A model generated the notes under the pieces. It was given only the letters and a program-made list of their open reading frames with translations. It was not told where the DNA came from and searched no databases. Below are positions 38,313-48,900 of a DNA stretch of 64,000 nt, piece by piece. How positions within the stretch are numbered: position 1 is the first letter of the stretch; every line of letters begins with the position of its first letter. The translations under genes and the position numbers were made by a program. Origin of the DNA: Dioscorea cayenensis subsp. rotundata (lineage: Eukaryota > Streptophyta > Magnoliopsida > Dioscoreales > Dioscoreaceae); the NCBI RefSeq assembly GCF_009730915.1, contig NC_052477.1:27670578-27734577 (forward strand). The letters run 5' to 3'.

Positions 38313-40393
38313 CTAGTTTGACCCAGAGACGGAACCTAAACCTGAGGTTCCTACTTTAACGCTAGCAGGTGTAGTTCTAATAGATTCAAGCATGCGTAAA
38401 TGAGAAAGTACATTGTCTCTATGTTGCAATGAATCAAAAGAGATACCACAAGCATTACAATAATTAATTAATTGTAAATCATTCCAATCAGAAAAAAGAA
38501 GGGGGTTAGGGGTAGTACCTTCCGGAGTCGTGTTAGTAGTCCCTTTCTTTTTAACTAATCTTGGTGGTTGTGGCAAGAAACCTGCCTCCTCGTTCCATCT
38601 AGTGGAAGGTTTTTTCCTCCGTTCACTTCTTCTAGTGCCCTAAGAAGAGTCTTCAGTTTGCCCATTATGAAGCAGTCTTTTAATTTTAACCTCAAAGTCT
38701 GATTCTGAGTCATCAGTTTCACGGCTATCAAGAATGTCCCTATCCTGACTAGACCCCTCGGACAAATAAGGAGTTGGATTCTGTAAGGTTTCATCACCTA
38801 GATTGTCCTCATTCCAAATTTCCATTTTCTCTCTCTGGGAAGTCTCCTTTTCTAATAGGACCGAGTGGCAATTTCCTTGGAAAATTTGGAAGGGACAAGG
38901 GTCCAACATCCATGCAAAAAAAACCCAGTTGAAGTTTGGAGGGGGAGAGAGATTTGCAGGAAGTTGTTCAAGATTGCATAAAAGAATCCTGGTCCTCTAA
39001 ATGTTCCCCACTATTGCGCTGGACATCAACTTGGCATTGAGAATTACCGGGTTCCAACATTGCATCTGACTTGGTTTCTGGGTTCACTGACCCAGTTGAA
39101 TTAATCTCCATGGGCTGATGAGAGGGGATAAACCCCATGTGACTGTCAATTGGGTTTTCTGGATTATCTGGCCCAGTTGAAGCCATAACCGAGTTATTGG
39201 AACCCAAAAGACAGCCCAACTGTGCTGTGCCCAATAATGTTTGTGTAAGAGAGTCCGATTTGTTCAAGCCCGGACCCATTAAGTCTTCACGTGGCACGGT
39301 TAGTTTCAATTCCTTCTCATGCTTGCCACGTGCCCCAGCTACGTTCGTCCCCTTATCATAATCACCAGCCATGTCTTTCGGAATCTCCGAAACCTCGATC
39401 AGCACTACTGGGTAAAACGCTTCCATCTTGGTTCCTACGCAAAAGCGAAGAACCATCGGTCTGAAAGGAATTACGTCGGAGATCCCCCGGTTCTTCCCAG
39501 CGGTGAATGGAATCCCCCGGAGCATCGCTCACCGATCGGGTCTCCACAGACTTTAGAGAGGCCCCGAGAGCATTGCTCACCAAACGGGCTGGCTGCGGTC
39601 GAGTACGAGGTCTTTAAATCTGAGAGTGCCGTTGCAAAGTTGCGTCAAGTTCAGGGTTCTTTTTATCTGTTAGAACGTCAACATTAGACTGGGCTCCCAT
39701 CACCGCTTTTCCTTTGGCCTCATGGTTAAGTGCAGCAACTGGGCGATCATTTGAAGTTGAAGATATAACCTCGCAGTCTCCTGGCCTTGATGGTTGATAA
39801 ATATATTTCTCTAGATCACGCCGGAAAGTCAAAAAAGGGAGGTGATTGTCAATGATAAGCAAGATAAACTTTCGCATTCCGAAGATCAAAATGAATTCAT
39901 GAGGGAGCATCACTCGGGGCCGACAACGAACTAGAACTGAAAGGAAAGACTTGTGTGGCTTGCTAGGTTGAGGGATGGCCACCGGTTCACCAATCGGCCG
40001 CAAAATATCAACTAAAATCGACCAAGATCAGGCGTACAAAGGGAGGTTCCAAATGAGTAAAACCTGGGCTTTTCCGGAAGCCGATCCCACTGACCCAATC
40101 TCTGCAAACCAAGGCTTGAAAGAAAGAACACACGGTCCCATCTTGGAGGGGAGACTCAATTCTCCAATCTTGCCTGCTTTGATGGCTTCTGCTTCGCTGC
40201 TTGGTGAGGCCAGGAAAGAGTTTCCCCTGAATTCGTAGATGGCATCCACTCGAGGCGTGTTGAGGGCTCCCTGGAGAAACTCCAATAGGATTTCATCGCT
40301 GGTCTGACCAGAGATGGTGTCGATGACTACGATTTTGGCCAACTCCTTTCTAAGTTTTGATGTCTCCTGTGTTAGTGAGATTGAGATGGAGAT
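38313..40393 (-). pseudogene. LINE ORF1 (gag-like, DUF4283-type), broken
   Basis: The ORF1 remnant of the LINE encodes an RNA-binding, gag-like protein. Recognisable segments include KELAKIVVIDT, FRGNSFLASPSSEAEAIKAG and NLPLYA, followed by an in-frame TGA at 40028-40030. Reading continues in the same frame with SWSILVDILRPIGEP and later changes frame between about 39600 and 38640. The C-terminal half is acidic and Ser/Asn-rich and ends with a TAG at 38313-38315, eight bases before the ORF2 ATG. The N-terminal half resembles plant LINE DUF4283 domains; that assignment is by eye. Confidence 0.75.
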
Positions 40394-40504
40394 TCAACAA
40401 TTCTTGATTTTTTTTCTTAAATGTCCTACAATGCTTAAAAAATAACATTTTATTTGTATTCCAGGTGCAATTTCACTCCTTTTTGTTTTTTTAGTGATTT
40501 TTTT

Positions 40505-40625
40505 TTTCATTACAAAAATAAGTGATAAAGTAAAAAAAACAAATGGGTGTTTTTTTTTAGTGACATGTATTTTTTATTTTTTTATTTACAAAAACAAGTG
40601 ATAAAGTAAAAAAACAAACGGGTAA
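40505..40625. repeat. Imperfect ~76-bp direct repeat
   Basis: TTACAAAAAnAAGTGATAAA followed by GTAAAAAAAC occurs at about 40511 and again at about 40587, each time followed by AAAnGGGT. It lies between the LINE and the NLR gene. Confidence 0.6.
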
Positions 40626-40699
40626 AAAAGTGCAACAGTTATGATGACTTGATTGACCTTCTAAAGATAACTCCCGTTATGCAATCATGGAGAGGAGAA

Positions 40700-40830
40700 T
40701 GAGAGATAATCTTTATATAGAACTTCCACAGGGGACCCTAAACATGAATTGTAATTTAAGAGGTTCAAACTCAAGACCTCTTAATCACAATCACAGATAG
40801 TTACTGTTGAACTAGCCCACGGTTCCTGAC
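40700..40830 (-). mobile_element. Possible tRNA-derived SINE fragment
   Basis: On the minus strand GGGCTAGTTCAACAGTAA resembles a pol III box A, and ~35 bases later GGTCTTGAGTTTGAACC resembles a box B. This spacing and wording recur in plant tRNA-derived SINEs. No poly-A or T tail or target duplication was defined, so this is tentative. Confidence 0.35.
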
Positions 40831-40926
40831 ATGTAAACTAACTTTAACGATGGATGGATTGCTGGAATTTACAAACTCGATTATTATATTTAAAAGAAAA
40901 AAATTGTGACACTGATTTTTGTATGT

Positions 40927-43900
40927 CTAGTCTTCATCCATGTCCTCTGCATCCACTTCCTCTTCATCCATGTCCTCTTCACTTCCCATCTCTTCCTTGA
41001 TCATTTCTTGCAACTGTAGTAACAGATAAAGAGCAAATTGTTACAGTTACAGCTACTGAAATGAAGAATGTTGTTATTTAGATTCATGAATTAGCAATTG
41101 AAGCAAGAAACATACCTCCTCAGCATCAAAGTCTGCTATAAAGACCTCTGGAACAAGTGGCAACTGACTTTGGCCTTTGTCACCTAAGCACCAATCCATT
41201 AACGATTTACAGCCGGAGATTTCGATCGATTTCAGTGTCGAAGGCAGCTGCTCGTCTTCTGAGAACCTTAGCTTTGGACATTCCTCTAACTTCAGCTTCT
41301 CGAGTGATACTAAATTATGCAATCCAGTGTCATCCTTAACCAATGCAGAAGATGATGAAGATGATGAGGCAACATCAGCAGCAGAAACAGTTCTTGAACA
41401 ACTGTGGCAATCAATTGACACTAGCTCAGAACAAGATTCAATCTTTAATGAACTAAGTGAAGGCATATTGTGCAAAGGCAGGCATGTCAAGCTATTGCAG
41501 AAACTGATTTCCAATGAATTCAGCTGAGTGAGACTGGCAATGTATGTCCAAATTTCCACCTGGAATTCGCCAGCAATGCTTAAACTGGCAAGTGATTCTG
41601 ATGCTGGGAGTTCTGTGACTTTCTCACATTCAGAAATATCCAATTTCTTCAACGCTGGTGCAAGACATTTAGGTACTTTCTTCAGTTTGTGGCACGTCAT
41701 AATGTCTAGCTCTGTTAGTTGAGGAAACACAGCTTCACTCCACTCCTCCAATTCAGGAATCCAAGTAAATTTTAGTGTCTCCAATGCAGGAAAACTCTTT
41801 GTGCCTGAAAACTCCGGGCCAATAGACTGTAAACTTTCCATACCTTCGATCATAAGATTCTTGAGAGACTGTAGATCACCCAAGGAAGGGAGTACTTTGC
41901 ATTGGTTGCACTGAAATAGCCTCACTGTGACTAGCTTGGCAAAGGATGGATCTCCTAGCCAATGTGGGAAGTTCGTACCGCCATATTGTCGTATGTCCAA
42001 CACGACGAGGTCTTTATTTGGTCGAAGATTTTTGAGCACGGCTTCTTCTTCCTCAACTTGTGTCCATGGCAGTGCTATTCCATTATCGGATTTGCTCTTA
42101 GATGCTGAGATGTTCAAGTTGTGGCTACATTTGTAGTTCGATTGGTGAACATACCAATCTAGAGTTAATCTTTGGATGTTCTTCTTGCTCTCCATGTTGG
42201 CTTCCTTCGCATCCCATCCCCGGGCAACATTCCTTAGCCCAGAGATGTAGAGATCTCCGCTGAGGTTTATCAGGTGCTTGAGTTCTCCAATGGAACAGTG
42301 ACTACTGTCTGTGCCGACGTTAAATGCGGCCAGCTCTTGTAGACCGGTTAAGCTTGCAATGCCGGATGGAATGCAGATAAATGAACTATCCATTGTCGGT
42401 AAATCAACATGACGGAGATTTAGCAAGTTTCCAATTCCTTTGGGGAGCTCTTTAAGTCTTCTGCAGTAATCTAGATCAAGTGTTTGAAGATTGTACAGTT
42501 TGCATACTGATTCCGGGAGTTTCTGAATTTTAGTATTTCTGAGACTGAGATACCGGAGCAGTTTCAGACCAACAATCGAATCCGGTAATGCTTTAATGTC
42601 AGTGCAGCTCAAATCCAATGCACGTAAACATTTCAAGCATGCAAAAACATCGTTCTGTATCTTGACATGCAAGAAATCTTTATCCAACCAAATTCCAACT
42701 CCACCCCATTGATTAATGAGCCTGTGCACGACCAGCAGTGAGCGCAATGCCGTCGGTTTTTCAGCAGATTGAAATTGTATTATATTCTGAGAGCTGTATG
42801 AAGACACCGATGCATGTCTAACTATTGCAGAGACACTGCTCAGGTTTGTGAATTCAGTTGTGTGGCACTCTCCGCTAGATAAATTCCGTGCAAGATCATG
42901 AACTAGATCATGCATCATGAACATGTGTTCTTCGCCGATTTCTATTTCGGCTTTCTGAAAGAATGACCTGGAAATCAAGTCTTCAAAGTAGTCAAATCCT
43001 GCATCCTCTGGTTCTTCATGTTGTTCTGTTTGATGATTAATCAGGCCTTGAACCATCCAAAGCAGAATTAACTGGCTTCTCTTGAACATGAAATTCTTCG
43101 GAAAAACTGAACAATAAACAAAGCAACGCTTCAAATGAACAGGAAGATGCTGGTAACTCAATTTCACAGCAGGCAAAATCTCATCTCCAGCTTCATCAAT
43201 GTCCCATAAATCACTCTCCAGAACATCAGTCCAAACTTCTTGATCTGTTTCACATCTTAAGAGACCTCCAAGTACCTTTGCAGCCAAAGGCAATCCTTTG
43301 CACTTATCAGCAATCATCTTGCCTGTCTCCACCAGGCCTGCTGGAAAAGCATCCAGATCAACCTCTCCACCACCGAAAGCTTGTTGCCGGAAAATCTTCC
43401 AGCAATCTTCATCAGATAAGCAATTCAATCGACAAACCGGCATGTTTGCCTGCACAATCTTCGCAACACTCTCATTCCGAGTAGTTACAATGACTCTACA
43501 TCCTCCGACACCGGAACACAGCAGTGAACTCAATCTCTCCCAAAGAATCTGCTCTTCATTCCAAACATCATCCAAGACAATCAAGAACCTCTTCTCCTGC
43601 AACAAACTTTTCAAACAATCCTGAAGCTCATCTAATTCATCAACACTGCACAAACTCTTGGTAATGGACTCAATCAGAACTTTGACAAGCCTCGCAACAT
43701 GAAAATCTTGTGAAACATAAACCCATGCTCTCAACTCAAAATTCTCACAAACACTACTGTGATTATAAATGAGTTGAGTTAGTGTAGTCTTACCAACTCC
43801 TGGCATCCCTACAATAGGAATCACAGACACACTAGTCTTCTCATCTCCATCATTCTTCAACAAGTGTTCAACAAGCAAGCTACAAGCTTCATCCCTGCCA

Positions 43901-44457
43901 TAAACTTCAGATTGATCAACATAAGAGCTTGTCATAGGCCTCATTTTGTATTCAACTCGATGAGAAGCATCTTCTTCTCTTAGATGCAGTGCTTCTTTCT
44001 CTTTTGCTATCTCATCCAGTCTTGCATTGATCTCCTTCACCGTCGTCGCAACTCGATCTCGAAAAGAAGGCTCATCTAACGGAGAAGGTAGGATTAAAAC
44101 AAGAGGACTAGTAACATCATCTTGCTTTCTCTTATGAGTGTTTCTCTTGTGAGCTTTAGCCTCAACACCAATACGCAAAAGCTCGTACTCGAACTCATCC
44201 AGCAAGTCTTCGGCGGCAAAGGCGACATCTCTAAGCTCTTTCAGCCATAGTTTCACAGACTCATCCTTCACTTCTCGCTTCTCAGCATCACCAAGCACAG
44301 CCTCTATCTTTGTTAATGTTCTCTTCAGCTCAACAAGATCGGCTTCGACGATGCTCGGAGGTTGGAGAGAAGATGATGAAGCAGTGAGGTAGCGCCGGAG
44401 TGGCGTGGCCAACTTTTCGGTCAAGTTAATGATGGATGATAAGATTCCGGTGGCCAT
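40927..44457 (-). CDS. CC-NB-LRR disease resistance protein with acidic C-terminal tail
   Basis: A plant intracellular immune receptor of 1,142 aa, encoded by 41116-44457 and a short second exon 40927-41013 (102-bp GT-AG intron, phase 0). Residues 1-~165 form an Rx-type coiled-coil domain with EDLLDEFEYE. The NB-ARC domain has the P-loop GMPGVGKTT (~217-225), RNBS-A FELRAWVYVSQDF, kinase-2 FLIVLDDVW (~291-299), RNBS-B VIVTTRNES, GLPLA (~388), RNBS-D CFVYCSVFP and MHDLVHDLA (~515). From ~600 onward there are many LRRs. The Trp of LDDVW and the YVSQDF motif mark the non-TIR class. Exon 2 adds a 28-residue tail that is nearly all Asp/Glu/Met. If the intron is retained the protein ends after VCFLLQLLIHESK. 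The start at 44457 is the first ATG of the frame. It appears intact and is probably functional. Confidence 0.93.
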
Positions 44458-45159
44458 TGAACAAGTGTTTATCAATGGAGATGCAATGAAGTAGTGTGGA
44501 AGCTAGCAATGGTTGGAAGCTTGAGATGAAGAGAGTTTGAGGAGAAGACAAGGACGTTGACTTTGCATGGTAGAGCTCGTCAATATTAGGCACGCATATT
44601 TAGGGTTTAGGCAGAGGCCAAGAAGTTTCCTTTGGCATCTTCTTTTCTTTTCTTTTCTGTTGTTTTATGCGCCAACTTGATGGACTAAAGGAATGAAAGA
44701 ATACAAAATAGTGCATGAGCTTATGATATGCCCACTTGCCTTGTGATATGATCGATGATGCTTGTTGATTTAAAAAAAGCAAGGGTTCGCTTGGGTTTTT
44801 CTTTGAAATTATCTGCTTTTTCGTAATGGCTTTTGATTTGTTTGGATTTTGTGAAATGTTATTTATTTATTTATTTAAAAGATTTATGGTGAGTTTGGAT
44901 GATGGTAGCTAATGCATTTTGGTTCGGTTTGATTTTTTTTGAAATATCAGCTATTTTTGTTTTTAAATTTATGGTGCGTTTGCATGATGGGCGTGAGAAT
45001 CACTTCCTTGCTTCTTTTATTGTGTAAGCTCGTTTGATGTACATCAAAGAGATAAACAGTATTTTTAGGTGGAGAAAAGGATTCCCCTCCAATCAAGATC
45101 GTGACAAATATAACAGTATTTTTAAGTTAAAGCTAGACATTCTTTCCGGCTTCGTATCA

Positions 45160-45650
45160 GAATTTTGTACAAATAAATAAATATAATTAAAAATTTTTTT
45201 CTTTCAATTATTAATATTATAAGTAATATAAAAAAATTTAAATTTGTTTTTTGAAACACTCTCGAAGCAAATTATGAAAATAATATAATTAAACGACTTA
45301 ATGGAAACTGTTGAGTACTTTGGATTTCAAAGGTCTTATGCACATTTATTGTATAAATAAATAAGTGCAATTAAAATTTGTCTATTATTAATATCATAAA
45401 TAATATAATAAAAACTTAAATATAATAAAAAATTTAAATTTATTCCTTCAAACACTCTGGGAGCAAATTAAAATAATATAATAAAACAACTCATACAATG
45501 GAAACTGTTGTATATTTTCAATTTCAAAATTCATATAGACAATTATTGCATAAATAAAAAAGTGTAATTAAAGTTTTTCAATTATTAATATCATAAGTAA
45601 TATATATATATATAACTTAAATATAATAAAAAAAAATTTAAATTTATTTT
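45160..45650. repeat. ~190-bp AT-rich tandem repeat, about 2.5 units
   Basis: Units begin near 45165, 45350 and 45548 with ATAAATAAATAAGTGCAATT-like sequence. They share CAATTATTAATATCATAAGT, CAAACACTCTGGGAGCAAA and CAATGGAAACTGTTG-like blocks. Related single copies occur at about 46440-46520 and, inverted, at 56650-56880. Confidence 0.75.
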
Positions 45651-45959
45651 AGATTTTTCATCTTCTTCTACAATTGTCTATTCATCTTCTCATAAACCCA
45701 ATCTATATCATTTAATAAATATGAAACTATTGGTAATTTAAAAAAAATAAAGCTTATGTTGTAATTTAATGTAATACCAAATAAATGTCATTAATTTTTT
45801 ATTCATTTAATTATAATTTTTTGTTAATAATACAATATTTGTTTTATTTTCATATTTTATGTTATACCAAATAAATATTGTTTATTCTTTTCTAAACCAA
45901 TAATTCCAAATAAATTTAGCAAAAATTTTCAATTTCCAAAGACCATATGTTTCTATAAG

Positions 45960-46440
45960 TACATCTTATTGAATGTTTAATATAAAATTGACTTAATGTC
46001 CATGATAAATCAATTCCATTAAATCTTATATGTTCATAATGCAATGGGGAAAATTCTTTAAAAAAGATTTAAAAATCTTCCTCGAAACCTTCTCCAATCA
46101 GATTACCATTTGTTTCATTAAAAGATCTTATTTAATATAATAATATTATCTATTAGTCTCCTATTTTTTTTTTTTTCCATTTTCAATATTTAATAGAGTA
46201 CCAAATAAATATTTTTAAATATTTTTTAAACCAAAAGCTTTAAAAAAAAACACGAAGGATTTAATATAAAACCAATTTAATGGCCATGATGAAATCTATG
46301 CCACTTTAAATATATGTAAAAAAAATAAATATGTAAAAATCTTTTTTAAAAACCTCTCTATTATATTAGAACATCCTGTTAAATATCTAATATAAAACCA
46401 ATTTAATGCAATGATGAAATCAATGCCTATTATGCAATTA
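45960..46440. repeat. Dispersed ~50-bp repeat, three copies
   Basis: A block resembling TTTAATATAAAACCAATTTA then ATGGCCATGATGAAATCAAT occurs near 45971, 46256 and 46381, spaced 125-285 bp apart. Purpose unknown; probably degenerate satellite or transposon interior. Confidence 0.55.
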
Positions 46441-46919
46441 AAATTTTAATTATTAATACCATATTTAATAGAATAAAATATTAAAATTCTTCCTTGAATC
46501 ACTCTTAGAGAACTTTATACATCTACTTTAATAGTATGTATAGATTATAGGTGCTCAAAATCTTAAATGGGGTATTTATCTCTTAGTATAAAAAAAACTT
46601 ATGGGTGTGTATTACACACACAAGCATTCATAAATAGAAATAATGTTAAACAACTTAAATAATTCTTTACCTTTCAGCGTATTGCTATTTTGATTATCTA
46701 GTTTTAAAAAATTATAATTTAGTTCCATACTTTTAATTTTTATTATAATTTTATTACTTGAACATACATTGTTAAAGGTGATTACAATTGGCATATGTCA
46801 GCCAGCTCAGATGTTAGGGTAATTTTAATCGTTATACTATCCTAGAGTTTGATGCCCATACCATTTCATCAACCCATTAAACTCTTACACATTAAACTAT
46901 CTCCTATAATAGTTATAAT

Positions 46920-46956
46920 ATAATATGGAACCACAATAGGGGTGGTTCCATATTAT
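46920..46956. repeat. Perfect 15-bp hairpin
   Basis: The arms ATAATATGGAACCAC (46920-46934) and GTGGTTCCATATTAT (46942-46956) are perfect inverse complements around a 7-base loop. It lies at the 3' end of the decayed NAM-associated gene on the minus strand. Confidence 0.9.
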
Positions 46957-47575
46957 AAGATGATGTATAAGCACTATTTTCATTGATCTTTAATTTCTTT
47001 GAAGACCTAGAAAGAGTAGTATTTGCTTTTCATTTTAGATCATCTTTCAACATAACCCAAACATGCTCATAGATGAAACGTGTTTTTATAAATATGATAA
47101 TATAGAGTATGAGCATGCTTCTTCAATTGATCATCACTCCATCCACTATGATGCTCCCATAATAATCTGTTGTATAACTGGTTAAATTTATTAATAAGTG
47201 GAAGCATTCAAAACCAATGTTGCTTACAACTTTTTTTATTTTTTTTTATTTTTGTACTAGATCACCGATTTTCATTGAAATATTAGGTCACTCATTTCTA
47301 AAATGTCATATCATTTTGGGCAGTGCCTACAACGCTATCAGTTGAAATTATAAGTCATACACTCACGAGAATTTTATCATCTCTTGTATGCTCCACGGCT
47401 GCTATTTTTCAACTTGATTTTCATGTTGGTCTTCATCCAGAACAATCTTCTCAATTTCTAGTTGTGTGGAATAAGGGGGAAATTGAGAGTCAGAAGATAA
47501 ATTTGTTTTTGTTGTATTCCATTGGTAGGCAGGAGAACTTTTATCCAAATTTTCGGGGTTGCTTGAAGTAATTTG
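46935..47575 (-). pseudogene. Decayed NAM-associated (PIF/Harbinger ORF1-like) gene
   Basis: Reading the minus strand in shifting frames gives, in order: PYSTQLEIEKIVLDE, a Trp-containing Myb/trihelix-like start, ISTDSVVGTAQND, YFNENR, INKFNQLYNRLLWEHHSGWS, DDQLKKHAHTLYYHIYKNTF, EHVWVMLKDDLK and KANTTLSRSSKKLKINENS. This order matches the plant family annotated as NAM-associated or glutathione S-transferase T3-like, the DNA-binding partner gene of PIF/Harbinger transposons. Several stops and frameshifts make it non-functional. The open frame on the opposite strand (47323-47571) is its shadow. Confidence 0.65.
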
Positions 47576-48208
47576 AAAGCCACCTGTTTCTGCATTGACA
47601 CATTAACTTGCCATGCTTGGATTTAAAAAACTGGGTCCCAAAAAGATAGGATAACAATATGGAAAATTTAGTTAATTTTAGACACTTGGATAAAAAGTAG
47701 GAAAAATTTGTGAGTTGGGATAATTTTGTGAATTTTGAGAATATTAAAAATTTTGCATATTTGGTGGAAAAAAATTATGGAAAAAAAATATGGAAAATTT
47801 TGAAAATTATTTGAAAATTTTCGAGCTTTGAAAGATAGAGGAGTATTTTTATCCATAATATAGTAGAAAATTTAAAGATGAAAAAGTGGAGAAGAATATA
47901 ATTTTTGTTTGAGAATATAGGTGTATTTATAGAGATAAAATAAAAATAAAAAATAAAAAAAGAGATTAGCACCTTTACATTTTCAAAGTTAATACATGGC
48001 CATGCTTTATTTGAATTTTAAAAAGAAAATATTTTTTAAATAAAAAAATTTAATGAGGCTTATTAGGGACGGAACTAGGACTTATTGATGGGGGGCTAAG
48101 GACAAAATGTCAAAAAAAAAATTTCAGTCAACATAACAATTGTATTCGATACAAAATAGAGCGATATTGTAACATTTAATTAAAACAATAACAAAAAACA
48201 TAAAACGT

Positions 48209-48900
48209 TTATTTATGCACACTCGAGCTAAAGCTGCCATCTATGTGACACATGATATGTAGAAAAGGTAACTGAATACGACGAGTTTGTATTTTTTGAT
48301 AATATTGTAGAATCATCTCATTGTCAATAGTTGCAAAATCCTCTTTCTCAATATAGACAATCATGCTATCGTTCATCCACTCATCTCTCATTTTGTTGCG
48401 CAAGTCAGTTTCCACAATATTCATCGTCGAAAATGCCCTCTCAACACTAGTTGTCGCAATTGGCAAAACCAATACCAACTCAATAAGGCGATAAACGAGT
48501 GAAAAAATAGTATATTTTCCAGTAGCAATTATCTTCATAGCAAAACCTCCCAAGTCCCTAGCATTTGCAAAATCATCATGTCACACATCATAAATGAAAG
48601 TAGTAAGTTGATCCTCAAGCAGCATATGTTCAATCACTGAAAAGTCTTCAGGATACATTTCTGCAAGATGGAGTAGCTTATGGATGTTGAATTTAGAAAT
48701 TGAGTCCCTAGGATCAAGGCATGATACCAAAAGAAGTAACTTCGTGCTAGCTTGAGGAAAGCGGTTGTGCATTTCTTGAGAAATCAAATCAATAACCTAA
48801 CATTAAAATAATAATAAAATAGGTAGAAAATATTAATAAAAAAAATAAATTACTTTAGGAGTATTTGATGACTCTTCACTCCTTGGTCATTTGATCAAAA
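48209..48900 (-). pseudogene. hAT transposase fragment, TTF/ZMYM1 type
   Basis: The C-terminal part of a hAT-family transposase of the plant TTF-zinc-finger/ZMYM1-like group. Two blocks, 48787-48581 (HNRFPQASTKLLLLVSCLDP, KLLHLAEMYPEDFS, LEDQLTTFI) and 48553-48209 (YRLIELVLVLPIATTSVERA, RNKMRDEWMNDSMIVYIEKE, IDNEMILQYYQ), belong to the hAT dimerisation region. A stop separates them. An intron acceptor near 48797 and a short preceding exon (about 48900-48860) are visible, but the N-terminal zinc finger and catalytic core are missing. Downstream on its strand (48100-48060) lies CCCCCCATCAATAAGTCC ending in TTCCGTCCCTAAT, wording common at the ends of this element group. Confidence 0.8.

Larger units (their letters stand above)
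34441..40398 (-). mobile_element. L1-type LINE retrotransposon, nearly complete, disabled
   Basis: A ~5.96-kb non-LTR retrotransposon in minus orientation. It is flanked by the 13-bp direct repeat AATTCTTGATTTT (34428-34440 and 40399-40411), the expected target-site duplication. The 3' end is A-rich on the element strand (T-rich at 34441-34451). Two adjacent frames are recognisable: ORF1 (gag-like) and ORF2 (endonuclease, reverse transcriptase, zf-RVT). The 5' end starts inside the ORF1 frame without an ATG, so it is probably slightly 5' truncated. Stops and frameshifts in both ORFs make it non-autonomous, but the intact target duplication indicates a fairly young insertion. Confidence 0.92.
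44458..46919. other. NLR 5' flank and AT-rich repeat region
   Basis: The NLR leader and promoter occupy the first few hundred bases. Beyond about 44.9 kb the sequence is extremely AT-rich and made largely of degenerate tandem or dispersed repeats (see entries at 45160-45650 and 45960-46440). No gene is supported. Confidence 0.55.

Noticed and set aside
41157..43624. Several plus-strand frames of 60-116 codons
   Set aside because: All are antisense shadows of the NLR coding exon.
47323..47571. 82-codon plus-strand frame
   Set aside because: It is the complement of a readable NAM-associated relic on the minus strand.
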